From JAGPCK01 sp964535575 (lineage in GTDB: Bacteria; Bacteroidota; Bacteroidia; UKL13-3): 64,000 nucleotides of DNA. The notes beneath the pieces were generated by a model. The model was given only the letters and a program-made list of their open reading frames with translations, was not told where the DNA came from and searched no databases. The position numbers and the translations under genes were made by a program. Every line of letters begins with the position of its first letter. Position 1 is the stretch's first letter. Shown in pieces: positions 17,468-26,064 of this stretch. Location: positions 1 to 64,000 of the forward strand of contig CAZHTC010000009.1 of assembly GCA_964535575.1 (NCBI GenBank), given 5' to 3'.

Positions 17468-17516
17468 GCTCTTGCTGTCGTAAATTCTGGTCCCGACCCA
17501 ATTGGGGTATAACTTG
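17468..17516 (+). repeat. Hairpin repeat, GCTGTCGCAAGTTCTT family (copy 3)
   Basis: CTTGCTGTCGTAAATTCTGG, then TCCCGACCCAATTGGGGTATAACTT. It begins 15 bases after the M48 peptidase stop codon. ACCC-AATT-GGGGT can pair. It is more diverged from copy 1 than copy 2 is. Confidence 0.6.
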
Positions 17517-17583
17517 TGGCACTACTAATTAAATTTTGTTGCCTGAAATTGGTAGATTTGAATAAACAATTTTAAAAAAACGG

Positions 17584-19017
17584 ATGAAAACAAAGGTAAT
17601 AGCTGTTGCCTGGCTCATAGGTTTGATTACTCTCAACGGCACCTGCCGCGCTCAGTGCACGAACTGGAACGACTTTCAAAGCCTTGATTCTTTATTTGCC
17701 AACCCGGCCTTTGGCCTTTATGCCACTACTAAAATTGACCGGCTTCACAGGCCGGTTACTTACACCGCTACAGTGAATGCAGGCATTAAAATTTACGACC
17801 ACAGCATTCCGGGTAATCCGGTACTAAAGGCCATTGTGCCCACTACCTCCACCGGAAACCTTGATGCCATAAACCTTTACCAGGACAGCATCTGGTTGTA
17901 TGTGGCCCTCGGAAATATATGGAATGCAAGCAGCCAATTGGCCGGCATGGCAATTCTGAATGTGAGCAACCCGGCAGCACCCGTGGTTCTCGATACCTAC
18001 GTGCACACCACCGGTACCACAGGCGGAGCAGGAGCGGTGGTAACCAAAGGTAACTATGCCTATCTGGCCGCTAATCAGAATGGGCTGGTTATTCTGAATA
18101 TTGCCGATAAAAGCCATATTCAGCTCACGGCCGCACTTCCGCTTAGCTTCTCGTTTCCGCATACAAACACCGGTAGCTCCACCATGTACAATGCCCGCGG
18201 CATTGGATTAAAGGACCATTATGCCTTGGTGTGTTTTGACCGCGGAGGCTTGCGCGTGATTGATGTGGCCAATGTGAATGCGCCTGTACAGGTAAGCCAG
18301 TATTGTTTTCCATCCCTCATAAATAAAACCACGGCCTACAACAATATTGCCTTGCACCACAACCTGGCCTTTGTGGCCATTGACTATTACGGAGTGGAGG
18401 TGCTTGATGTTTCCGACCCGCTGCATATCACACAAGCCGGATGGTGGCATCCTGCTGTTTGGGCCGATACCACCACCGACTTTGGAACCTGGGCCAATTC
18501 AAAAGGACATGCCAATGAAATAGTGTACGACTCCTCCTGCCATAAGGTGTATGTAGCAGCAGGCAAATCGGATGTGGTAGCCATTGATGTGAGCAACCCG
18601 TCCAATCCCGTTACCTGCCAAACCTACGGCTCCGTTACCGATGCCTATGGCACCTGGGGGCTCGATTTTTTTGATAACACCATTGCCTGTGCATACATCT
18701 GGTCACCCCTTGCTCCGCCATATTCCAATTTCACGGGTATAAAATGGCTTCAAACTAGTTGCGTTTTTACCGGGGTACCCAAGGCTCATCTTGCCTTTTC
18801 CGGTGTAATGGTTTATCCAAACCCTGCGTCCCACCTGGTGCATATCTGTGTACCCGGTGAGCAGATAAAGGAGGTGCGTATCTTTTCATCCGAGGGGGTA
18901 TGTGTGCAATTGCATCGGTCGGTTGATTTTTCGGTGGAAACGCTTACTCCCGGATTTTACATGTTGGTGGTGCAAACCAACCACGGATTTCGGCATCAGA
19001 AACTGATCAGAGACTAA
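17584..19017 (+). CDS. LVIVD-repeat surface protein with T9SS sorting tail
   Basis: A 477-residue protein with a signal peptide (through about residue 23) and repeated VVLDTY/LVILNIAD/LRVIDVAN/VEVLDVSDP strands typical of LVIVD-repeat beta-propellers. A type A T9SS C-terminal domain follows (YPNPASHLVHI to HQKLIRD, about the last 75 residues), so it should cross the outer membrane and be anchored or released. LVIVD proteins have no defined activity; they usually act as binding modules. GC-richer codon use marks the end of the AT-rich block. The next gene, also T9SS cargo, follows after 66 bases. Confidence 0.85.
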   Translation: MKTKVIAVAWLIGLITLNGTCRAQCTNWNDFQSLDSLFANPAFGLYATTKIDRLHRPVTYTATVNAGIKIYDHSIPGNPVLKAIVPTTSTGNLDAINLYQDSIWLYVALGNIWNASSQLAGMAILNVSNPAAPVVLDTYVHTTGTTGGAGAVVTKGNYAYLAANQNGLVILNIADKSHIQLTAALPLSFSFPHTNTGSSTMYNARGIGLKDHYALVCFDRGGLRVIDVANVNAPVQVSQYCFPSLINKTTAYNNIALHHNLAFVAIDYYGVEVLDVSDPLHITQAGWWHPAVWADTTTDFGTWANSKGHANEIVYDSSCHKVYVAAGKSDVVAIDVSNPSNPVTCQTYGSVTDAYGTWGLDFFDNTIACAYIWSPLAPPYSNFTGIKWLQTSCVFTGVPKAHLAFSGVMVYPNPASHLVHICVPGEQIKEVRIFSSEGVCVQLHRSVDFSVETLTPGFYMLVVQTNHGFRHQKLIRD

Positions 19018-19083
19018 TAACGCTAACTTCTATTTTAAACCTTTTGTCTTCTGCATGCTCAAATACGCCAAATTATAAAACCC

Positions 19084-20886
19084 ATGAAAAAAGTTTTCTA
19101 CCTCCTTCTTTCCTGGCTTTCCCTAACGATGGCCAAGGCACAGGTTTCCAGCGTAACGGTAAACCTGCAAACAACAGGTGTCACGGATACCCTCATTCAA
19201 CCCAATATGCTTGGTGTTATTTCCGGGCCCAATCCGTGGAATCCGAACCACCCCAATGCCTCATGGGTCACTAATCAGTTGCAGGATGTGGGGGTGAACA
19301 CCATCCGCAACAACGATTACCAGGACGACCGTCTTGACATGGAGCAGATTTTTTACTGTGGTTCATATCCTATAAATATCGCCACTCCCAAATACCCCGA
19401 CTGGTCGTGCAATGCTGCCAATACCTCGAGCTACAACTGGGTATTAAGCGATCAGCAGATGCTCATTTACCAGAACAGCCATTTTATGCCCTTGCTGCGT
19501 ATAGGAAACGAGTATTCTAATATTTTCAGGGCTCACGACTATAATGGTCCACGCGCAAATGAGGAAAACAACTGGATAAAGGCCGCCACCAAAATGGCCC
19601 TGCGCTACAGCTATTTTAATGGTGACAGTAACGCGCTGGGTGGATACCTGAATTTATGGACAGAATGGCCCAATACGACTTTCTGGGATCGCACCGATGC
19701 TGAATTTAATTCGTTTTGGCGTAGGTGCTACGACTCATTAAAAACCGCCTGCCCTACATTAAAAATAGGAGGACCGGGCTTTCATCCTGCCATCACCAGC
19801 AAACTGGCTCAGGGGCAGGCATCGCCCCGACTGCTCAGTTTTTTAATGGAGCTTAAAAACAATAATATCCGCCCCGATTGGCTCGGCTTTCACGTGTTCA
19901 GCAACGACCTGGAAGATTATTACACGGTGGCCACTAACCTGCGTCACTACCTCCATGCCACCGGACCTTACAGTTCACTAAGCTCTAATTTTGGCGGTAG
20001 CGGAACGAACAGCTATTTTTATGATGTACCCATTATGTGCGATGCCTGGGACGGATCGGAAGTGGAAAACGGAATTTCCCTTAGCAATGCACAGATTGAT
20101 TCGGTGTTTAACAAAAAAAAAGGAGGAGCCCTTACCATGGGTGCCTTCATTATTTTTCAGCAAACTGATGTGGTACGCGCTTATAAATACCGGGCAAACG
20201 ACCCGGAGGCAAACCCAAATGCCGGACCGGCAAACAATTATACAGGCCTTGGTAAAAGCGGTATTTTCTTTGGCGACTCTGCCAATACTTACAAACCTCA
20301 GGCCTATGCTTTTAAACTCTGCAAACAAATTCAAAACAACTATACCGGCAAAATCACTTCACCGGTATTTGCTACCACCTCGCTTGGAGGGAAAGTGTGG
20401 ACTCTGGCCGCAAAAAATGCCAATAATGAAATAGCCATACTGGTTTCGAACTACACACCCGAAACTGTTTCGATGGATTTGAAAATAAATAACACCCCTT
20501 TAGTTAGCGGCCAGTATACCTACGTGAACCATTACCAGGTAACTGATACCGACCACGGAGAAGTCCCTCAGGCATGGACAGGAGGAGCCTTTATGCTGCC
20601 ACCCTATACAGCCCATTTAATAACTCTTAAAAACACCACTACCGGACTCAATGATGCGCTCGCTAAGGCCATTATTCCACTTATGTATCCAAATCCCACC
20701 AACGGATTGGTACATTTCTCTGCTCAGATAACAGCCGGGGTATACAATATGGCCGGCCAGAGGATAGCGGGAGTTACCAATGCCGATGCTATCAACCTAT
20801 CTTGGTTGGGAGCCGGCTTGTATTTTATCCGAATCTGCGATACCGAAGGGAATTATTTGTGTACACAAAAATTGGTGAAGGAGTAA
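19084..20886 (+). CDS. Glycoside hydrolase-like (GH39-type fold) T9SS protein
   Basis: A 600-residue exported protein (signal ending MAKAQ). The N-terminal 380 residues read like a clan-A TIM-barrel hydrolase: GVNTIRNNDYQDD at the first strand, NLWTEWPNTTFW at the position of the acid/base Asn-Glu-Pro motif of GH39, and GFHVFSND. A beta-sandwich follows, then a type A T9SS tail (YPNPTNGLVHF to CTQKLVKE). The motif reads Thr-Glu-Trp-Pro instead of Asn-Glu-Pro, so activity on xylosides or similar is uncertain. It would act at the cell surface. Confidence 0.7.
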   Translation: MKKVFYLLLSWLSLTMAKAQVSSVTVNLQTTGVTDTLIQPNMLGVISGPNPWNPNHPNASWVTNQLQDVGVNTIRNNDYQDDRLDMEQIFYCGSYPINIATPKYPDWSCNAANTSSYNWVLSDQQMLIYQNSHFMPLLRIGNEYSNIFRAHDYNGPRANEENNWIKAATKMALRYSYFNGDSNALGGYLNLWTEWPNTTFWDRTDAEFNSFWRRCYDSLKTACPTLKIGGPGFHPAITSKLAQGQASPRLLSFLMELKNNNIRPDWLGFHVFSNDLEDYYTVATNLRHYLHATGPYSSLSSNFGGSGTNSYFYDVPIMCDAWDGSEVENGISLSNAQIDSVFNKKKGGALTMGAFIIFQQTDVVRAYKYRANDPEANPNAGPANNYTGLGKSGIFFGDSANTYKPQAYAFKLCKQIQNNYTGKITSPVFATTSLGGKVWTLAAKNANNEIAILVSNYTPETVSMDLKINNTPLVSGQYTYVNHYQVTDTDHGEVPQAWTGGAFMLPPYTAHLITLKNTTTGLNDALAKAIIPLMYPNPTNGLVHFSAQITAGVYNMAGQRIAGVTNADAINLSWLGAGLYFIRICDTEGNYLCTQKLVKE

Positions 20887-21233
20887 TTTTTTCTGTACCA
20901 TTAAAAGTAGTAAGCTTATGACTGTTTTTTGGATATGCTCCCTTAGGTAAAATAGGGAGGTTTTATTTAATGGATTGCTGCAAAATAAGCCTTTTGTTTT
21001 CACCCGTTTTTTACCTTGTGGCAAGAAATAAAGGAAGTTTAACACTTGAGCAATGAAATCACGTGATACCATTGAGGTTTTAGTGGTGAGTAATTACCCC
21101 GGCATTTTTCATTTGCTTTTACGGTTTCTTTTTGCAAGTTTTACGCTATGAAAATGGGTTAAGGTTTCTTATAGACTGCCGTTAAGGGCAATATTGAAGT
21201 GAATCTTATCTATTGATAACTGAAAAGTAATAT
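20887..21233. other. 347-bp spacer with dispersed repeat
   Basis: Contains the dispersed repeat at 21049-21156. The remainder is AT-rich with no credible gene. The stretch 20887-21048 holds only short T-rich runs downstream of the GH gene. Confidence 0.55.
21049..21156. repeat. Dispersed 107-bp repeat (copy at 21.0 kb)
   Basis: Partner of 15149-15255. This copy has the perfect 10-base palindrome ATCACGTGAT inside a longer CAATG...CATTG inverted repeat, and ends with CAAGTTTTACGCTATGAAAATG. Confidence 0.8.
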
Positions 21234-21848
21234 ATGATTTGGACGCATATCTACGATTTAATCTTGAAACTTGTGACACTGCTTCTGAGTATCATTATTA
21301 TGATACAGTTTCCCTTCTCACAAAATTATGCGGTAATCTCAATTATAATAGGGGTAATTCTTTTTTTTGTCAGCTACCATTATTTCATCAGGACACTGGC
21401 GACTTATTTGTATTGTAAAATGACTCTCAGAATGAATGTAAATTTTTCCGAGGCAAAACAACTTAATAATGCCTTTTCTCCTCTTTTTTCTCTTCATATG
21501 CAATGGTTACCAATGACTGAAATTAAATCACTTAATGATAGCAAAAAATATGATGCTGCTTTAGATATATATAAGAGATGGGATGAAGAAAAGAAAAAAG
21601 AAAGAGCACAACATATGCAAGACTTTAAAAGTTCAGGTAAGTGGACTAAGATATTAACTATTACCATGTATTGCTTTGTTGTGTATTTTGTGGTTGCTAC
21701 CTTTATGAACTTACCACCTGCCGATTTTGTAACGGAAGTTTATTGCAGAATCTTCAGCACTGATAATTATTATCCTATTTTAACCGGCTTAGTATTGGTA
21801 CTTCCGACAATTTTAATTTTTAAACGTATTGATAAGAATATTAAATGA
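21234..21848 (+). CDS. Hypothetical membrane protein
   Basis: A 204-residue protein with two N-terminal membrane helices (about residues 9-55), a charged helical middle (KRWDEEKKKERAQHMQ) and two C-terminal helices (about 145-165 and 180-196). No motif or family recognised. Clearly AT-rich, and bracketed by the dispersed repeat upstream and a hairpin repeat seven bases after the stop, so it looks like another acquired unit. Confidence 0.65.
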   Translation: MIWTHIYDLILKLVTLLLSIIIMIQFPFSQNYAVISIIIGVILFFVSYHYFIRTLATYLYCKMTLRMNVNFSEAKQLNNAFSPLFSLHMQWLPMTEIKSLNDSKKYDAALDIYKRWDEEKKKERAQHMQDFKSSGKWTKILTITMYCFVVYFVVATFMNLPPADFVTEVYCRIFSTDNYYPILTGLVLVLPTILIFKRIDKNIK

Positions 21849-21854
21849 GAGTTC

Positions 21855-21884
21855 TTTGCTGTCGTAAGTTCTTTTGTCTTGAGG
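21855..21884 (+). repeat. Hairpin repeat, GCTGTCGCAAGTTCTT family (copy 4)
   Basis: CTTTGCTGTCGTAAGTTCTT then TTGTCTTGAGG, beginning seven bases after the stop codon of the upstream membrane protein gene. It is shorter than the other three copies. Confidence 0.6.
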
Positions 21885-21916
21885 TACTAAAACAACATTT
21901 TTTAAAAATATAAATT

Positions 21917-22339
21917 ATGCCCATTATTAACCCACACATTAATTTTAACGGAAATGCCGAAGAAGCATTTCATTTTTACCAATCGGTATTTGGTGGCGAG
22001 TTTTCTAAAATCATTCGTTTTAAGGATATAGCCAATGATGAGTTTCCGTTAGCAGCAAATGAGGCTGATAAATTAATGCATATTGCTTTACCCATTGGCA
22101 AAAATGTTTTAATTGGCAATGACGTTCCCTCGTTTATGGGAAAGGTGAATGAAAACGAAAACAGGTCGAAAATATCGGTAAGTGCCGCCAGCAGGGAAGA
22201 AGCCCACTTATTATTTAACGGTCTTTCAGCAGGCGGGAGCATAGAAGTACCCCTTGATGACAGTGCGGAAGAGGCAGGATTTGGTATGTTCAGAGATAAA
22301 TTCGGCATTGAATGGATTGTGGAGTTTGAATCAAAGTAG
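21917..22339 (+). CDS. VOC-family (PhnB-like glyoxalase fold) protein
   Basis: A 140-residue protein of the PhnB/3-demethylubiquinone-like VOC family. It begins INPHINFNGNAEEAFHFYQS, continues with FGGEFSKIIRF, and ends with the family close FGMFRDKFGIEWIVEF. VOC proteins bind metal and catalyse varied reactions or confer antibiotic resistance; PhnB-like members have no single agreed function. The usual N-terminal His and C-terminal Glu are present. It stands alone on the plus strand, 12 bases before the esterase gene. Confidence 0.88.
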   Translation: MPIINPHINFNGNAEEAFHFYQSVFGGEFSKIIRFKDIANDEFPLAANEADKLMHIALPIGKNVLIGNDVPSFMGKVNENENRSKISVSAASREEAHLLFNGLSAGGSIEVPLDDSAEEAGFGMFRDKFGIEWIVEFESK

Positions 22340-22351
22340 TAGCGTAAAAAC

Positions 22352-23605
22352 ATGAGATCAAAATTTTTTATACTAAATGTTATCCTGTTCTTTCTCATAG
22401 CAAAGGTGAACGCACAGCATTGCACCGGCAATTCGCGATATACCGAAGTGTCCTATTTCGACTCAACAGAAATTACCATAGGTACAAATATCAGGTATGG
22501 CATCGCTCAGGATTTTGCAGGAAACCCCGACACCTTACTAATGGATCTCTACTACCCGAATGTAGCAGTTGATTCATCTCCGAAACGTCCATTTATTTTG
22601 TTGTTTCATGGGGGAGGTTTTTCATCGGGCGACAAGCAGTCGGGAGATATCCGGGATTTATGCGTTCATCTTGCGTTGAGGGGTTTTGTATGCGCTTCCG
22701 TTAATTACCGGCTCGGTCACGACTTTTCAGAATACGGTCAGTACAAAGCAAGGTACAGAGCCATTCAGGATGGGAATGCTGCTTTAAGATACATAGTGAA
22801 CAATGCAAATGCGGTAAGAATTGATACGGCCTGGTTGTTTGCAGGGGGGCAAAGTGCAGGTTCGTTGCTTGCATTGGGTATGGTATATGCCGACCAATCT
22901 GAGCTTGACAGTATTTCTTTGTTGTATAATGCTACCTCAGTAAGTGTTGAATTAGGAAATCTTCATACGTCAGGAAATAATTTAACCAACACTTTTTCAA
23001 TAAAAGGCATTTTTAATAACTGGGGCGCTGTGGTTAAAAGCGAAATGGATTTGGATGAAATGATTCCTACCATTGCGTTTCACGGAGCATCGGATACAGT
23101 GGTGAGGGTAGACGCTGACAATTCATTCGCGCATTACACCCTCAATGGTTCCAGAGCCATCCATTATGACCTGGCCGCGAAAAATATTTGCAGCGAGCTT
23201 ACAGTAATTGCCACAAATGAGCACGGAGTTTTTCGCAACGCCTCTGCTTTATTCAGGGCACAAAGAGCCAGCTGCTTTTTTAAGAGTGTTTTTTGTAATA
23301 ATTGTTCGGGTTTGTACACTACCGACTCGGTTCCGTCAAATTGTTCTATTGCTTTGAGTGTGGGCCGCGATAATTCGGGTTCAACCATTAAAATCTATCC
23401 GAATCCGTTTGAGAAATCCTTTACAATGGAAGGTGTTGACGGGGATGCAGAACTTACCATTTATAACTGCCTGGGGCAATTGGTTTACAAACACCAAAAG
23501 GGCAACGGAATGGTTGAGATGGATTTAACACCCGGTGTTTATTTTCTGCATATAAAACAACCCGACTCAAACAGATTTTTCACACAGAAACTGATAAAAA
23601 ATTAG
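22352..23605 (+). CDS. Secreted carboxylesterase/alpha-beta hydrolase with T9SS tail
   Basis: A 417-residue exported protein (signal ending VNAQ). The hydrolase core shows the oxyanion motif FHGGGFSSGD at about residue 85, the nucleophile elbow GGQSAGS at about residue 168 and a histidine probably in NEHGVF near residue 290. It resembles carboxylesterase/BD-FAE-type enzymes acting on small or glycan-linked esters. The last 75 residues (YPNPFEKSF to FTQKLIKN) are a type A T9SS sorting domain, so the enzyme works outside the cell. A role in deacetylating polysaccharide is possible but not shown. Confidence 0.85.
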   Translation: MRSKFFILNVILFFLIAKVNAQHCTGNSRYTEVSYFDSTEITIGTNIRYGIAQDFAGNPDTLLMDLYYPNVAVDSSPKRPFILLFHGGGFSSGDKQSGDIRDLCVHLALRGFVCASVNYRLGHDFSEYGQYKARYRAIQDGNAALRYIVNNANAVRIDTAWLFAGGQSAGSLLALGMVYADQSELDSISLLYNATSVSVELGNLHTSGNNLTNTFSIKGIFNNWGAVVKSEMDLDEMIPTIAFHGASDTVVRVDADNSFAHYTLNGSRAIHYDLAAKNICSELTVIATNEHGVFRNASALFRAQRASCFFKSVFCNNCSGLYTTDSVPSNCSIALSVGRDNSGSTIKIYPNPFEKSFTMEGVDGDAELTIYNCLGQLVYKHQKGNGMVEMDLTPGVYFLHIKQPDSNRFFTQKLIKN

Positions 23606-23746
23606 CCGCTTCCGGGTGGGGAAGCTCGTAAATGTAAGAAACGTCAAATGAACAATGCTGCAAGCGCCCATTCATTTTCCTGCTTGCTTTATATTTTTAT
23701 TTTCATTTTTACACCTGCCGCTTTTGGTGAAAAAAAATAAAACCTT

Positions 23747-24325
23747 ATGAGAAAAATAATTTCCTTTATGCACCTGTCGCTTGACGGTTTTGTAGCTGGC
23801 CCCAACGGAGAAATGGACTGGATAAAGATTAATGACGAAATTTTTGATCATGTAGGTAAGCGGATAAGTAAAGGCGATACGGCTTTGTACGGGCGGGTTA
23901 CTTACGACATGATGGAAAATTACTGGCCCACAGCAGCAAACCAACCTAACCCAACAAAACACGATATAGAACATTCAAAATGGTACAGCAAAGTGCACAA
24001 GGTGGTGCTTTCAACAACTATGAAGCCAGGTAATTACAGGGAAGCGAATACAACCATTATTGGCCACAACCTTACAGATAACATTAATAAGCTAAAGCAA
24101 GAACGGGCAGGAGGCGGAGAGGAGATTCTGCTTTTTGGAAGTCCTTCGGCCACACATGCGCTTATGCAGCTAAACCTGATTGACGGTTATTGGTTATTTG
24201 TGAATCCCGTTATTCTTGGAAAAGGAATTCCGTTGTTTACCGGCATACAAGAAAAAACAAACCTGAATCTGGTATCCACTCACCCATTTGCCTGCGGGGT
24301 AACCGAACTGAGTTACGTAGTGTAA
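23747..24325 (+). CDS. Dihydrofolate reductase-like (RibD C-terminal) protein
   Basis: A 192-residue cytoplasmic protein of the RibD_C/YyaP-YwjB type. It starts RKIISFMHLSLDGFVAG, has GRVTYDMMENYW (NADPH-binding turn) and the late motif LLFGSPSATHALMQLNLIDGYWLFVNPVILGKG (quoted in part). Such stand-alone proteins bind NADPH but lack demonstrated folate or riboflavin activity. Often annotated 'dihydrofolate reductase family protein'. It is alone on the plus strand and convergent with mobA. Confidence 0.9.
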   Translation: MRKIISFMHLSLDGFVAGPNGEMDWIKINDEIFDHVGKRISKGDTALYGRVTYDMMENYWPTAANQPNPTKHDIEHSKWYSKVHKVVLSTTMKPGNYREANTTIIGHNLTDNINKLKQERAGGGEEILLFGSPSATHALMQLNLIDGYWLFVNPVILGKGIPLFTGIQEKTNLNLVSTHPFACGVTELSYVV

Positions 24326-24421
24326 AGGTGTTCATATGTTATATACTAAAGGGAAATGTTTAAAATAGCGAAACAAGTTTAATTATATCTTCAATAAATT
24401 AAGCTTGTTCATTAAAACCCC

Positions 24422-25015
24422 CTACGGGTAGTTCTCCAGTTTCTTCTTTATGGTATCAAATCCCTCAGGGGTATCAATGCTTTGGATGGCTTCATTTTTT
24501 AAGGGGAGTAAAAATGTGGTGGCAGTTTGCTCCAAAAAAAAGCGCAGTGAGTAATTACCGGCCTGTACTTCTTTTTCAAAACGTGGCAGGCAATGGTTTT
24601 CATACACGCCCAATAAAGCTTCAGGAATTCCGGTTTCGGCATTTTTGTAAACTACCGCATCGGTGTGAGGGGAGCGGTGCGCCAGCAGGTGAAGGATATG
24701 CCCGGTATCAAATAAGGGGTAATCGCAACCAATAAGTAAAAAAGATGCTTTCGGGTGGAGGTGATATGCAGTAAGCAGGGCAGCAGCCGGACCAATTCCG
24801 TTTTGTTCATCGGTTAACACCGGCAGGCCGGGGCTCACCGTTTTTGCCTGTGCAGGTTTGCAGCATATATACACTTTTTCGCAATGAGGCTGCATTAAAT
24901 CATACAGGTACTCGCGCTGCGGTTTGCCGTGATAATTGAGCTGGCTCTTGTCGGTTTTCATTCGCTGACTTTCGCCACCGGCCAGCACCAATCCGATAAG
25001 ATTTTGATGATTCAT
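24422..25015 (-). CDS. mobA: MobA-like molybdenum cofactor guanylyltransferase
   Basis: A 197-residue nucleotidyltransferase with the MobA signature LVLAGGESQRMKTDKSQL (GTP binding, residues about 9-26), GPAAALLTAY and the metal-binding LIGCDYPL. It would attach GMP to molybdopterin to make the guanine dinucleotide cofactor. No other molybdenum cofactor gene is in the window, so a related NTP-transferase role cannot be excluded. Normal length and all motifs intact. Confidence 0.82.
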   Translation of the reverse strand: MNHQNLIGLVLAGGESQRMKTDKSQLNYHGKPQREYLYDLMQPHCEKVYICCKPAQAKTVSPGLPVLTDEQNGIGPAAALLTAYHLHPKASFLLIGCDYPLFDTGHILHLLAHRSPHTDAVVYKNAETGIPEALLGVYENHCLPRFEKEVQAGNYSLRFFLEQTATTFLLPLKNEAIQSIDTPEGFDTIKKKLENYP

Positions 25016-25122
25016 GCCAGCAAGGTACGAACTGTATGATAAAAATCATTCAGCTATTTGATTCTTGTCATTCTACGCTAACTGCAATAGCTGCAATTTT
25101 GAATTGTTAATTTAAGAAACCA

Positions 25123-25512
25123 ATGACAACCCAAACCAAAGAGAATTTAAAGTTGGTGCATTTTGAGCACAAAGAGTGGTTAGTAAAGTTAGAATTTTTT
25201 AAAAGTGAGTTAGACATTTTTGAAAAAATGCTGGGAGAGATCGCCATGAAAAATAATGCAACTGATATCCGCTCAAAAGTTGAGCATTTTCAAAATCAGT
25301 TTTTATTGCAACGCCATCGGTTGACTGAGGTTAAGCAGAACGTAAACAAATCGGAAAGTGCCATTGCAAGCCAGTTAATGGATAATATAATAGCCTGGGA
25401 CAGGCAAACCGTAAAAAAGGAAGGAGAGTTGCGATCGGCTATTAATACGTTTGATCACTTGTTTGCCGAATTAAAAAAGGAATTTAAATTATTTTTAGAA
25501 AAGGTGTTTTAA
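25123..25512 (+). CDS. Coiled-coil hypothetical protein
   Basis: A 129-residue, highly charged, all-helical protein without signal peptide or membrane segment, probably one long coiled-coil hairpin (heptad-like Leu/Phe spacing through KSELDIFEKMLGEI and FQNQFLLQRHRLTEVKQ). Similar short coiled-coil proteins are common in Bacteroidota and carry no assigned function. Followed by a strong terminator at 25601-25642, so it is likely monocistronic. Confidence 0.7.
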   Translation: MTTQTKENLKLVHFEHKEWLVKLEFFKSELDIFEKMLGEIAMKNNATDIRSKVEHFQNQFLLQRHRLTEVKQNVNKSESAIASQLMDNIIAWDRQTVKKEGELRSAINTFDHLFAELKKEFKLFLEKVF

Positions 25513-25600
25513 CAGAACAATAACTATCACTGCCATGGAATGCCCATAATCAGCTATTCTGATTCATTTTGGCTAACATGGACATTTCATAAGGTGATAT

Positions 25601-25642
25601 GGCCCCCTTTCATCATTCGTGGTGTGGGGGGCTTCTTTTTTT
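25601..25642 (+). terminator. Rho-independent terminator
   Basis: GCCCCC...GGGGGGC stem (25602-25607 with 25626-25632) followed by CTTCTTTTTTT. It ends transcription after the coiled-coil gene and insulates the B12 riboswitch downstream. Confidence 0.8.
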
Positions 25643-25746
25643 AACAGGTTTACATACTTGATTTTAACCGGTTGCGGGGGCTTATGCACACGTTGATGGG
25701 TTTTATTGTTTTGAAATAAGCCGCGAATGTTTTTGTTTTGCCCATG

Positions 25747-25941
25747 TATTACGGTTCTGTTTTCAACGTGGTAGTTGAAACGGATGAAAAGGGAATCAGG
25801 TGAAAATCCTGAACAGTTCCCGCTGCTGTAAGCCCCATGCGACTTTTAATAAAGTCGGGCCATGCCAGCCAAAGAGTCACTGTTCGCCTCAGGGAGGATG
25901 GGAAGACAGGCAGGGTCGGGTAAGTCAGAAGACCTGCCATG
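25747..25941 (+). promoter_or_regulatory. Cobalamin (B12) riboswitch
   Basis: Contains the conserved class core: AGGGAATCAGGTGAAAATCC, then GAACAGTTCCCGCTGCTGTAA, GCCAGCCAAAGAGTCACTG, GGAGGATGGGAAGACAGG and the closing AGTCAGAAGACCTGCC at 25923-25938. It binds adenosyl- or other cobalamins and shuts down expression. It sits directly upstream of the TonB-dependent receptor gene, which argues strongly that the receptor and the co-oriented genes to 31345 form a B12 uptake operon. No obvious terminator follows, so control of translation initiation is more likely than attenuation. Confidence 0.95.
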
Positions 25942-26064
25942 ATACTATTTTACATTGCAGCTTTCGGGAAAAAAGCGCGGGATGATCGTACAGGTTTTGC
26001 TATACCATGGTTGCACTGTTTGATTGTTTTGCCTCCTTTCCGTTGGCTGTTACACAACACGGAT

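Noticed and set aside
25939..26064. Longer start for the TonB receptor at 25939
   Set aside because: That ATG overlaps the end of the cobalamin riboswitch and would add 42 residues without a signal peptide; the ATG at 26065 gives a normal signal sequence.
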